In this document: in pieces, positions 1-6,808 of the stretch
Position numbering within the stretch: the stretch's first letter is position 1
Layout: the number at the start of each line of letters is the position of its first letter
Source of the DNA: an uncultured Clostridia bacterium
Lineage (GTDB): Bacteria > Bacillota_A > Clostridia > TANB77 > CAG-508
Reading direction: 5' to 3'
DNA: 8,149 nucleotides
NCBI GenBank assembly: GCA_947369305.1
Contig: CANBLA010000037.1
Coordinates: forward strand, 1 to 8,149
Made by a program: the position numbers and the translations under genes
The notes under the pieces: generated by a model
Databases searched by the model: none
What the model was told of the DNA's origin: nothing
What the model saw: only the letters and a program-made list of their open reading frames with translations

Positions 1-1
1 T

Positions 2-1834
2 ATTATCAGTAAATTGGGAGGAGAAATTGGAAAAGCACAAGAAAGAATAGAAGAAAAAGAAGAGGAACTTTACAATTTATATACTGAAATATATAAATTA
101 ACTTCGGTAATAACACCAGAACTAAAGAATATTACAGATGAAGAATATGAGAATTTGACATTGGAACAAGCGAAAGCTTTATTACAAGCACAGGCAACTA
201 AAATGGGTTCAGTTGAGAAACATTTTACGGTTCCAGAGAAAAGCTACTTAACTACGAAATTTGGTATAATTTTTGATAGTACAGATGAAACAAAAACACC
301 AGTAGCAACTTACTATACTGAAAAATTAAAAGCTTTTGAAGAAAATCCAGATATCACTTCATACAAGACAGAATTGACAAAATTACGTGACTTTGATGCG
401 TATGTTATGGCTTCTAGTAGTTGTATTATTACTGTTAAAATTGAAGGTGTAGGAAAAAGAGGTAGTCATAGAAATTATCAACAGATAACGAAAGAATTAG
501 ATGAAGAAAATGTTACATACATAACGGATAAGTTAAAAAGTGAGGGACATGATAACTCAGAAACTGGACTTACAGAAAAACTTTTAAATTACTTCTCAAG
601 AATTGCAACTTCTACTGATGAAGAAATAAAAGCATTTGTTACTTTACCTAGATTATACAAATTAAATATGTCAGAAAACTTAATCGAAAACATTGATGAT
701 ATTGCTGTTATGAAAGAATTAAGAGAATTATATATGGCAAATAATGAGATTGCTAATATAAATAATATAAACTGGTCTGAAATTTCATGGCTTAATACAT
801 TGGATTTGAGTTTCAATAATATTAGTGAAATCAAAGTGTTAGAAGGTTTAAGAAAATTAAAAAGTATTAACTTATCAAAGAACTTGATTGCCGGAAAATT
901 TGACTTTGATATAAATAGTATTAATTTTGACAGATTAAACAAATTTGATTTATCAAGTAACCAAATCGATGATATTGAAAATTTAAAAACACAATTTGAA
1001 TTTAAAGCAAAAGAAGAAAATCAACCAATTAATGTTTATGTAAAAAATCTAATTAAAACAAAAGGAATTGTTTTAAGTGGACAACAATTATCTATGAATT
1101 TAAATATCCAAAAAACAAGTGACCGAGTGAAAGTAGAATTACCAATGATATTTAGACAATTTGAAGAAATTGATGGTGAAAATACAACTTTTGGTATTGC
1201 AAGTGTATATGGAAATGCTGCAAGTGATGGATCTTATGTAATACTAGAAACTCCTATTTTAGGAACAAGAACAGCAGTTGTTACAGTAGAAGGAGCAAAT
1301 GGAATTGGTCTTGGTACGACATGTTACATTCGCTATACAGTAACAGATGGTAACGGAAATGGTGACAACCAAGGAAATGGCAATGTTCAAATTATTGTTA
1401 ATACAAATCAAGGAAGTACAGTAGAAACAGTAAAACAAGTTGATAATATGAGTTACCTTGTAGTTTCAAAAAATACAAAGATACAAGAAGTTTTAAAAGA
1501 TGTTACATTAAATACAGATGCATATAAACTTGTAATAAAAGACGCAAATGCTGAAAATATAATTAATTCTACAGATACTGTAAAAACAAATCAAACTGTT
1601 ATTGTAGATGGTTTATCTGATAATGTTCAATGTAAAATTGTTGTAAAAGGCGATGTTACAGGAGACGGATCAATTGGTTTAGGAGATATTATCAAACTAA
1701 ATCAATATCGATTAGATAAATCACAAGAATTAACAGAGGCAGAATTTATTGCTGGAAATATTGTTGATACAGATAATGAAATCACAATGGGTGACATTAT
1801 AGGATTAAATCAATATCGATTAACAAATATATAA
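2..1834 (+). CDS. Leucine-rich-repeat protein with C-terminal dockerin (5' end outside window)
   Basis: Probably a secreted protein docked on the cell surface by cohesin binding. The frame is open to the window edge and no signal peptide is visible, so the gene very likely begins upstream; the TTG at 14 is probably internal. Counting residues from that TTG: a charged, coiled-coil-like helix (about 5-30); an unassigned region to 205; about five leucine-rich repeats of the LxxLxLSxNxI type (214-328); an all-beta region (340-440) like the Ig-like domains that follow LRRs in internalin-type proteins; a Gly/Asn linker (445-457); a small beta module (458-545); and a type I-like dockerin (545-606). 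The first dockerin loop has D547, T549, D551 and D558 as calcium ligands. The second has D585, D587 and D594 but Ile at the usual first-Asp position. No catalytic domain is seen, so the role is probably binding or adhesion. The next gene encodes a candidate cohesin partner. LRR and dockerin calls are firm; function is inferred. Confidence 0.88.
   Translation: MISKLGGEIGKAQERIEEKEEELYNLYTEIYKLTSVITPELKNITDEEYENLTLEQAKALLQAQATKMGSVEKHFTVPEKSYLTTKFGIIFDSTDETKTPVATYYTEKLKAFEENPDITSYKTELTKLRDFDAYVMASSSCIITVKIEGVGKRGSHRNYQQITKELDEENVTYITDKLKSEGHDNSETGLTEKLLNYFSRIATSTDEEIKAFVTLPRLYKLNMSENLIENIDDIAVMKELRELYMANNEIANINNINWSEISWLNTLDLSFNNISEIKVLEGLRKLKSINLSKNLIAGKFDFDINSINFDRLNKFDLSSNQIDDIENLKTQFEFKAKEENQPINVYVKNLIKTKGIVLSGQQLSMNLNIQKTSDRVKVELPMIFRQFEEIDGENTTFGIASVYGNAASDGSYVILETPILGTRTAVVTVEGANGIGLGTTCYIRYTVTDGNGNGDNQGNGNVQIIVNTNQGSTVETVKQVDNMSYLVVSKNTKIQEVLKDVTLNTDAYKLVIKDANAENIINSTDTVKTNQTVIVDGLSDNVQCKIVVKGDVTGDGSIGLGDIIKLNQYRLDKSQELTEAEFIAGNIVDTDNEITMGDIIGLNQYRLTNI
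1698..1822 (+). repeat. 17-base direct repeat within the two dockerin half-repeats
   Basis: The sequence TAAATCAATATCGATTA occurs identically at 1698-1714 and 1806-1822. It encodes the LNQYRL part of the helix in each dockerin half. Dockerins are built of two duplicated calcium-binding segments, but third-codon identity across 17 bases suggests recent duplication or gene conversion between the halves, or strong constraint. This is a copy within a coding region, not a mobile repeat. Confidence 0.8.
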
Positions 1835-1840
1835 TGTGTA

Positions 1841-1869
1841 AAAACGCTCTTAGAAAAGAGCGTTTTTTT
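1841..1869 (+). terminator. Rho-independent terminator after the LRR-dockerin gene
   Basis: An 11-bp stem (1841-1851 with 1856-1866) includes the GC-containing core ACGCTCTT/AAGAGCGT. It closes a four-base AGAA loop and runs into seven T residues (1863-1869). It starts 6 bases after the TAA stop, so it ends the LRR-dockerin transcript and separates it from the cohesin gene. Confidence 0.93.
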
Positions 1870-1919
1870 AAAATTATCAAAAAATGACAAAAAATAGAAA
1901 ATTTATGGTTTAAAAAGTG

Positions 1920-1948
1920 TTGACTTTGGAAAGATATATATATATAAT
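1920..1948 (+). promoter_or_regulatory. Sigma-A promoter of the cohesin gene, with AT repeat in the spacer
   Basis: The -35 box TTGACT (1920-1925) and -10 box TATAAT (1943-1948) are separated by the ideal 17 bases. The 3' part of the spacer and the start of the -10 box form an alternating AT tract (1934-1946). Gain or loss of one dinucleotide would change the -35/-10 spacing to 19 or 15. The start codon lies 29 bases after the -10 box. Confidence 0.85.
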
Positions 1949-1966
1949 AATTATAATTATAAAGTT

Positions 1967-1971
1967 GGAGG
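1967..1971 (+). promoter_or_regulatory. Ribosome binding site of the cohesin gene
   Basis: GGAGG (followed by T) lies 6 bases before the ATG at 1978. This is near-optimal Shine-Dalgarno placement and fixes the start of the signal-peptide-bearing protein. Confidence 0.85.
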
Positions 1972-1977
1972 TAACAG

Positions 1978-2943
1978 ATGAAAAAGAGATTAAAAATAGT
2001 TGTTCTAGCAATGTTTGTTATAATCTATAGTATAGCAAATTTCTCATTGGCAGAAAATGAGAAAGTAAGTATGGAAACAACAAAACAAGATGTAAAAAGT
2101 GGAGAGACTTTTGAAGTTACAATATCACAAGAGAGTGATGGAATTGTAGGATTTGAATCAACATTAAATTATGATACCAATGTGTTTTCCTTAACTAAAA
2201 AAGAAATAGGTACAAATTGGAAAGACATGGGAAATAATACAAAGTTAGATGTCATAGCAGATAATGCAATTAATTCTGGTGATGTTTTTAAACTAACATT
2301 TTCAGTAAAAGAGGGAGTTTCTGCTAAAACAAGTGATATTAAATTAACAGGAATTAAATTATATAAAACATCAACAGATACAATAGATGTACAAGATAAA
2401 ACTCTTAGTATAAAAGTAATTGGGGAAAACGAAGGAGATAGCGAAAATAAACCAGTAACTTTGTCAAAAATAGAAATAACAAGAGCACCAAATACAACAA
2501 ATTATAAAGAAGGCGAAAAATTTAATACAACAGGTATGATTGTAACAGCAAGTTATAGCGATAATTCAACAAAAGAAGTAACAAATTATACTTATTCTCC
2601 AAATTCTGCATTAAAGACGGAAAATAAATTAGTAACAATTTCATATACAGAAAATGGTGTAACAAAATCGACGACTCAAACAATTAACGTTACTGCTGTA
2701 CAAAACAGTAACAACAATAATAGCAATCAAAATAATAGAAATAATACCTCAGACAATACAAATCAAAAATCAAATAATCTTACAAACAACACGAATGTTA
2801 CAAATACGCCAGATAATACACTAACATCATCTAATTTACCAAAGACAGGTAGTGCAAAAAGATACATTTTATTAATTGTTGCAGGTTTAATTGGAATTGC
2901 ATTTATAGCCTATAAGGGATATCAAAAGTATAAAGAAATATAG
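1978..2943 (+). CDS. LPXTG-anchored cohesin-domain surface protein with Ig-like domain
   Basis: Predicted wall-anchored receptor for dockerin proteins, 321 residues. A signal peptide (1-25) has a Lys/Arg-rich start, a hydrophobic core and likely cleavage after SLA. A cohesin-like beta domain (about 28-148) follows, with typical features: the VKSGETFEVTI opening strand, GIVGFESTLNYD, then GDVFKLTFSVK. A bacterial Ig-like domain of the Big_3 type (about 160-238) has the pattern YKEGEKFNTTGM...TASYSDNSTKEV...VTISYTENG. An Asn/Thr/Ser-rich stalk (about 242-285) leads to LPKTG (287-291), one membrane helix (296-312) and a Lys-rich tail, so sortase would link it to peptidoglycan. It sits directly after the LRR-dockerin gene but has its own promoter and is bounded by terminators. 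The single cohesin makes it an anchoring receptor rather than a multi-enzyme scaffoldin. The cohesin call rests on fold-pattern recognition and is good but not certain; which dockerin it binds is inferred. Confidence 0.88.
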   Translation: MKKRLKIVVLAMFVIIYSIANFSLAENEKVSMETTKQDVKSGETFEVTISQESDGIVGFESTLNYDTNVFSLTKKEIGTNWKDMGNNTKLDVIADNAINSGDVFKLTFSVKEGVSAKTSDIKLTGIKLYKTSTDTIDVQDKTLSIKVIGENEGDSENKPVTLSKIEITRAPNTTNYKEGEKFNTTGMIVTASYSDNSTKEVTNYTYSPNSALKTENKLVTISYTENGVTKSTTQTINVTAVQNSNNNNSNQNNRNNTSDNTNQKSNNLTNNTNVTNTPDNTLTSSNLPKTGSAKRYILLIVAGLIGIAFIAYKGYQKYKEI

Positions 2944-2962
2944 GAAATAATTTATAAAAGAT

Positions 2963-3000
2963 AAGCCAAATTGATTTATCAATTTGGCTTTATTTTTTTT
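2963..3000 (+). terminator. Rho-independent terminator after the cohesin gene
   Basis: A perfect 12-bp stem (2963-2974 with 2979-2990, core AAGCCAAATTGA) closes a TTTA loop and is followed by a T-rich run to 3000, interrupted by one A. It starts 19 bases after the stop codon. Confidence 0.93.
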
Positions 3001-3069
3001 AAAAGAATATAAAAAGGAAATAAATGGAATAATAAATAGGGCAAAAATTAAAAATTCTTATATTTTATA

Positions 3070-3098
3070 TTGAAATTGTAATAAGAATGTTATATGAT
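3070..3098 (+). promoter_or_regulatory. Probable promoter of the hydrolase-Mur ligase-Ddl operon
   Basis: TTGAAA (3070-3075) and TATGAT (3093-3098) are 17 bases apart and lie 89 bases before the first start codon. This is the best sigma-A match in the 2944-3187 gap. It is weaker than the other two promoters in the window. TATAGT (3134-3139) and TAAAAT (3139-3144) nearer the gene lack a convincing -35 box. The rest of the gap is AT-rich and shows no gene. Confidence 0.5.
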
Positions 3099-3145
3099 TA
3101 AATGGTCACAAAAAACAAATAATTTGAATAAATTATAGTAAAATA

Positions 3146-3171
3146 TCCACAAAACAGAAACAAATTGTGGA
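3146..3171 (+). promoter_or_regulatory. Inverted repeat in the leader of the hydrolase operon
   Basis: TCCACAA (3146-3152) and TTGTGGA (3165-3171) are perfect 7-base inverted arms around a 12-base spacer. The right arm ends 5 bases before the AGGAGG ribosome binding site. It could be a repressor operator or a weak leader hairpin affecting translation. No T-tract follows, so it is not a terminator. Confidence 0.35.
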
Positions 3172-3176
3172 AATGT

Positions 3177-3182
3177 AGGAGG
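3177..3182 (+). promoter_or_regulatory. Ribosome binding site that supports the TTG start of the hydrolase
   Basis: AGGAGG lies 5 bases before the TTG at 3188. No ATG is near it in this frame, so this strong site is the main reason for accepting the non-ATG start. Confidence 0.8.
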
Positions 3183-3187
3183 AAATT

Positions 3188-3958
3188 TTGCAAGTAAAAA
3201 TACAGAATTGGAATATAGATTATGAAGTAAATGGTGAAGGAAATCCAATAATATTGCTACATGGATGGCTTTGTGATAGAGAAACGATGCGTCCAATTGC
3301 TAATTCTTTATCGCAAAACTTCAAAGTATATTTAGTTGATATTGTTGGTTTTGGTAAAAGTGATTTGCCAGAACATCCATTAAACACAAATGATTTTGGT
3401 GATTTTCTAGCAGAATTTATCAAACAATTGAACATTAAAAATCCAATTTTAATTGGTCATTCAAATGGAGGAAGAATGATTATAAATGCTGTTGGAAGAG
3501 GAATTATTGAACCCAGAAAAATTGTGCTAATGGATAGTGCTGGTCTTGTTCCAAAAAGAAAACTGAAATATTACGTGAAAGTTGGAATCTTTAAAGTAGG
3601 AAAAGCATTTTTAAATAAATTACCAGATGTTGGAAGTATGAAAAAATTCAAAGAAACGTTAATGAATCATGTTGGTTCAGCAGATTATAAGGCCTCAGCT
3701 CCAGTTTTGAGAGAAACAATGAAAACAATTTTAAATGAAGATATGTCCCAATTATTACCGAATATAAAGGTTCCAACTTTGCTTATTTGGGGAACCAATG
3801 ATAAAGATACCCCAATTTCCGATGCAAAAAAAATGGAAAACTTAATTCCAGACAGTGGTTTAGTAGAATATAAAAATTCTGGACATTTTTCTTATTTAGA
3901 AAATCTGCAAAATTGTAATGCTGTTCTAAATGAGTTTTTTAAAAATGATAAATTGTAA
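3188..3958 (+). CDS. Alpha/beta hydrolase, first gene of the cell-wall operon
   Basis: A 256-residue cytoplasmic alpha/beta-hydrolase-fold enzyme with no signal peptide. The full catalytic set is visible: the oxyanion-hole HGW motif after the first strands (25-27), the nucleophile elbow GHSNGG with Ser92, the acid in WGTND (Asp205) and the base in SGHFS (His233). A helical cap lies between about 125 and 185. The length is normal for the family. It starts with TTG behind a strong Shine-Dalgarno. The next gene begins 15 bases after its stop, so it is translated from the same message as the MurF-like ligase and Ddl. Substrate cannot be read from the sequence. By context it may act on an ester, amide or thioester linked to envelope metabolism, but that is inference. 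The fold call is very secure; a specific function is not claimed. Confidence 0.92.
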   Translation: MQVKIQNWNIDYEVNGEGNPIILLHGWLCDRETMRPIANSLSQNFKVYLVDIVGFGKSDLPEHPLNTNDFGDFLAEFIKQLNIKNPILIGHSNGGRMIINAVGRGIIEPRKIVLMDSAGLVPKRKLKYYVKVGIFKVGKAFLNKLPDVGSMKKFKETLMNHVGSADYKASAPVLRETMKTILNEDMSQLLPNIKVPTLLIWGTNDKDTPISDAKKMENLIPDSGLVEYKNSGHFSYLENLQNCNAVLNEFFKNDKL

Positions 3959-3973
3959 AGAAAGGAAGAAATT

Positions 3974-5536
3974 ATGCAGAATATAATGATAAGTTTAAAT
4001 TTAATTTTATTCTTAATTTTCTTTTACAAAAGAGCACGAGAAGGACTTCACATATTACAATTGGAGAATTATTATAATGACCGCTATGCTGTCTGGATGA
4101 AAAGATACATTAAGAAAGTACTTAGTATAAAAGTAATTGTATTGTTGATGATACCAATTATTTTATTGCTATTTAATATAAATCAAGTTGCGTTTATTTT
4201 AAATATATTTGTATATTTCATACTAATAGTAACGTCTAAAAAAACAAAAGAAAAGAAAGCATTTGTTGTAACAGCTCGAATTAGAAGAATGTATCTTACA
4301 TATTTGATAATTTTTGTAGGAATAACATTAATCGCAACTTTTGTAAATGGCAAAACAGCTATTATAATTTCTAATATTTGTGCCATGCTAGCGTATCCAT
4401 TTGTATATGTTGTAAATGTGCTAAATAGACCAATCGAAAAGAGTATTCGAAAAGGATTTTGTATCAGAGCAAGTAAAAAGTTAAAGGAAATTCCTAATTT
4501 GAAGGTTATTGGAATTACAGGAAGTTATGGAAAGACTAGTACAAAATATGCTATTAATACCATTTTATCACAAAAATTCAATACACTAATGACTCCAGAA
4601 AGTTACAACACAACCATGGGAGTTGTGCGAACCATTAACGAAAATTTGACATCAACACACCAACTTTTTATTTGTGAAATGGGAGCAAAATATGTTGGAG
4701 ATATTAAAGAAATTTGCGATATTGTAAAGCCGGATTTCGGTATTGTAACAGCGATTGGACCGCAGCATTTGGATACTTTCCATTCATTAGATAATGTTAG
4801 AAAAACGAAACTAGAATTAGTTGATTCACTTCCTAAAAGTGGGCTAGCATTTGTAAATTGGGAAGATGAAAATATAAAAAAAGCTGAACTTCCAAATAAT
4901 ATTGTAAAATTTGGTTTGACCAAAAGGGCAGATTATTATGCCGAAAAAGTAGAAATAACTGACCATGGTTCAAGCTTTGATGTAGTATTGCCAAATAAAG
5001 AAAAAATACACATTAAAACTAAATTGTTAGGCGAATTGAATATTTTAAATATTGTTGGTGCAGTAGCAATTGCTGATAAATTGGGGATGACAGCTGAGGA
5101 AATAAAAATTGGAGCAAAATACTTAAAGCCAGTGCCTCATCGATTGCAGTTAAAACAAAATCCAAATGGAAGTATTATTATTGATGATGCCTATAATTCA
5201 AATATAAAAGGTGCTAAAATGGCGTTAGATGTACTAAAATCGTTTGATAAAAAACAAAGAGTTTTGATAACGCCGGGAATTGTTGAATTGGGAGATAAAG
5301 CTAATCAAATTAATAGAGATTTAGGAAAAAAAGCTGCCGAATGTGCAGATTATGTAATATTGGTTGGTGCGGAGCAGACCCTTCCAATTTTGAAAGGTTT
5401 GCAAGATAAACATTATCCAAAACAAAATATGTTTATTGCAAAAAATCTAGAAGAAGCTTTGCAAGAAATGAATCGAATTACAAGCAATGATACAGTTATC
5501 TTGTTAGAGAATGATTTACCAGATAATTATTTATAG
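3974..5536 (+). CDS. Membrane-anchored MurF-like Mur ligase
   Basis: An ATP-dependent amide ligase of the Mur family, 520 residues, probably acting at the inner face of the membrane. Residues 1-150 hold about five hydrophobic helices (4-18, 50-67, 72-88, 107-124, 129-150) with basic loops. The Mur ATPase domain follows: P-loop GSYGKTST (183-190), the magnesium Glu in CEMGA (Glu235), His265 in IGPQHLDTF, and Lys279 in the KLE position where Mur ligases carry a carbamylated lysine. The C-terminal domain shows the MurF-like DDAYNSN (404-410) and a VELGD motif. MurF normally joins D-Ala-D-Ala to UDP-MurNAc-tripeptide, and the D-Ala-D-Ala ligase gene lies 17 bases downstream, which supports a MurF-type reaction. 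Unusually, the N-terminal UDP-MurNAc-binding domain of standard MurF (about 80-100 residues before the P-loop) is not recognisable, and the protein ends in ENDLPDNYL. The true acceptor may differ from that of classical MurF, so no gene symbol is given. Confidence 0.88.
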   Translation: MQNIMISLNLILFLIFFYKRAREGLHILQLENYYNDRYAVWMKRYIKKVLSIKVIVLLMIPIILLLFNINQVAFILNIFVYFILIVTSKKTKEKKAFVVTARIRRMYLTYLIIFVGITLIATFVNGKTAIIISNICAMLAYPFVYVVNVLNRPIEKSIRKGFCIRASKKLKEIPNLKVIGITGSYGKTSTKYAINTILSQKFNTLMTPESYNTTMGVVRTINENLTSTHQLFICEMGAKYVGDIKEICDIVKPDFGIVTAIGPQHLDTFHSLDNVRKTKLELVDSLPKSGLAFVNWEDENIKKAELPNNIVKFGLTKRADYYAEKVEITDHGSSFDVVLPNKEKIHIKTKLLGELNILNIVGAVAIADKLGMTAEEIKIGAKYLKPVPHRLQLKQNPNGSIIIDDAYNSNIKGAKMALDVLKSFDKKQRVLITPGIVELGDKANQINRDLGKKAAECADYVILVGAEQTLPILKGLQDKHYPKQNMFIAKNLEEALQEMNRITSNDTVILLENDLPDNYL

Positions 5537-5544
5537 AGAAAGGA
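5537..5544 (+). promoter_or_regulatory. Ribosome binding site that decides the ddl start
   Basis: AGAAAGGA ends 9 bases before the ATG at 5554 but only 3 bases before the in-frame TTG at 5548. The ATG is therefore the better start. It also gives the usual short Ddl N-terminus (MRIKLGVFFGGKS). Confidence 0.65.
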
Positions 5545-5553
5545 AAATTGAAG

Positions 5554-6801
5554 ATGAGAATTAAATTAGGAGTATTTTTTGGTGGAAAATCGGTGGAACA
5601 CGAAATTGCTGTTATTACGATGAGTCAAGCAATTTCATCGATTAATCCAGAGAAATATGAGATTGTTCCAATTTATATTTCAAAAGAGGGTGTGATGTAC
5701 ACAGGGGATGATTTATTAGATTTGTATGCCTATAAAGATATGGAAGTTTTACTGAAACGTAGTTATAAAGTTTCTGTTGTTAATGATGGAAAAGGGGTGA
5801 AAGTTGTAAGATATCCAGCCCCATGGATTGGAAAAAGAGTGTTGAATACTATTGATGTTGCATTTCCTATTATGCATGGAACAAATGGAGAAGATGGAAC
5901 AATTGCAGGTTTTTTGAATATGCTTGGTATTCCGTATGTTGGACCAGATATTTTGGCTTCTAGTATTGGTATGGATAAAATATTAATGAAAAAAGTGTTA
6001 AAGGAATCTAGAATTCCAGTTGTGGATTATGTAGCATTTTATAGTATGGAATACATAAAAGAAGAAGAAAAATTCTTAAATGAAATTACAGAGAGTATTG
6101 GATTTCCAGTAATTGTAAAACCGGGAAATTTGGGTTCTAGTGTCGGTATTAAAAAGGCAAATGATAGAACAGAATTGGAAGAAGCAATTGAATTTGCAAT
6201 GGAATTTTCAGATCGAGTTATTGTAGAAAAAGCAGTTGTGAATTTAAAAGAAATTAATTGTTCGGTTATTGGAAATATTACTGAAACACAAGCTTCAGTA
6301 TGTGAAGAACCGTTTTTCTCGGACGAAATCTTGAGCTATGCAGATAAGTATATGGGGGGAAATGCAAGCAAGAACAAAGCTGGAATAAAAGGAATTTCGG
6401 GAGCGAAAGCGGGAAGTGGTAAAATAAGTGGTGGAAAAGGAATGGCAGTATCAGATAAAAAATTGCCGGCAGATATTCCAGATGAAAAACGAGACCAAAT
6501 TCAAAAATTAGCACAAGAGACATTTAAAGTTTTAGGATGTAGTGGTGTTGCTAGAATTGATTTCCTAATGGATGCAGAAAGCGAAGAAGTTTACGTTAAT
6601 GAAATTAATACAATTCCCGGTGCATTATCTTATTATTTATGGGAGGCAACAGGAAAAACGTTTGAACAAGAATTAGATGAAGTTGTTGATATTGCTTTGA
6701 AAAGACATAGAGAACGCGAAAAATTAACATTCTCATATGACCAAAATATTTTGGCGATGCAAGGAAGTTCAAAAATGGGAGCAAAGGGAAAAATCAAATG
6801 A
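5554..6801 (+). CDS. ddl: D-alanine--D-alanine ligase
   Basis: A cytoplasmic ATP-grasp enzyme, 415 residues, that joins two D-alanines using ATP for peptidoglycan precursor synthesis. Visible motifs: the N-terminal FFGGKSVEHE with Glu15, which binds the first D-Ala; HGTNGEDG; ATP-binding VKPGNLGSSVG (Lys189); ARIDF; and metal-binding NEINTIPG (349-356). The omega-loop Lys265-Tyr266 pair matches D-Ala-D-Ala enzymes rather than the VanA-type D-lactate ligases. The protein is longer than the usual 350-370 residues for two reasons. A Gly/Lys/Ser/Ala-rich stretch (267-295) directly follows Lys-Tyr, where related enzymes have roughly ten residues. A basic tail of about 20 residues follows the RHREREKL helix. 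The start is ATG at 5554; TTG at 5548 would add two residues but sits too close to the ribosome binding site. As last gene of the operon it supplies the probable substrate of the upstream Mur ligase. Confidence 0.95.
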   Translation: MRIKLGVFFGGKSVEHEIAVITMSQAISSINPEKYEIVPIYISKEGVMYTGDDLLDLYAYKDMEVLLKRSYKVSVVNDGKGVKVVRYPAPWIGKRVLNTIDVAFPIMHGTNGEDGTIAGFLNMLGIPYVGPDILASSIGMDKILMKKVLKESRIPVVDYVAFYSMEYIKEEEKFLNEITESIGFPVIVKPGNLGSSVGIKKANDRTELEEAIEFAMEFSDRVIVEKAVVNLKEINCSVIGNITETQASVCEEPFFSDEILSYADKYMGGNASKNKAGIKGISGAKAGSGKISGGKGMAVSDKKLPADIPDEKRDQIQKLAQETFKVLGCSGVARIDFLMDAESEEVYVNEINTIPGALSYYLWEATGKTFEQELDEVVDIALKRHREREKLTFSYDQNILAMQGSSKMGAKGKIK

Positions 6802-6808
6802 TTAAGAT

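Noticed and set aside
14..16. TTG at 14 as the true start of the LRR-dockerin gene
   Set aside because: The frame is open upstream to the window edge, the overlapping GGGAGGAG lies after the codon rather than before it, and no secretion signal follows. The gene is most likely truncated by the window.
589..942. Open frame on the - strand inside the LRR region
   Set aside because: It is antisense to a well-supported gene, has no recognisable domain, and arises from the regular Leu/Asn/Ile codon pattern of the LRRs.
2700..2835. Asn/Thr-rich AAT/AAC tract as a possible tandem repeat array
   Set aside because: No regular period is visible. It is a low-complexity stalk typical before LPXTG anchors.
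5548..5553. TTG at 5548 as the ddl start
   Set aside because: It is only 3 bases from AAAGGA, too close for normal initiation. The ATG at 5554 has workable spacing and gives the standard N-terminus.
6278..6523. Open frame on the - strand over the Ddl insertion
   Set aside because: It has no family resemblance and lies antisense to conserved ddl sequence. It is a shadow of the G/A-rich coding strand.
5554..6801. Ddl as a VanA/VanB-type D-Ala-D-Lac or VanC/VanG-type D-Ala-D-Ser ligase
   Set aside because: The Lys-Tyr omega-loop pair and EHE N-terminal motif fit D-Ala-D-Ala ligases, and no vanH, vanX or vanT gene is present in the window.
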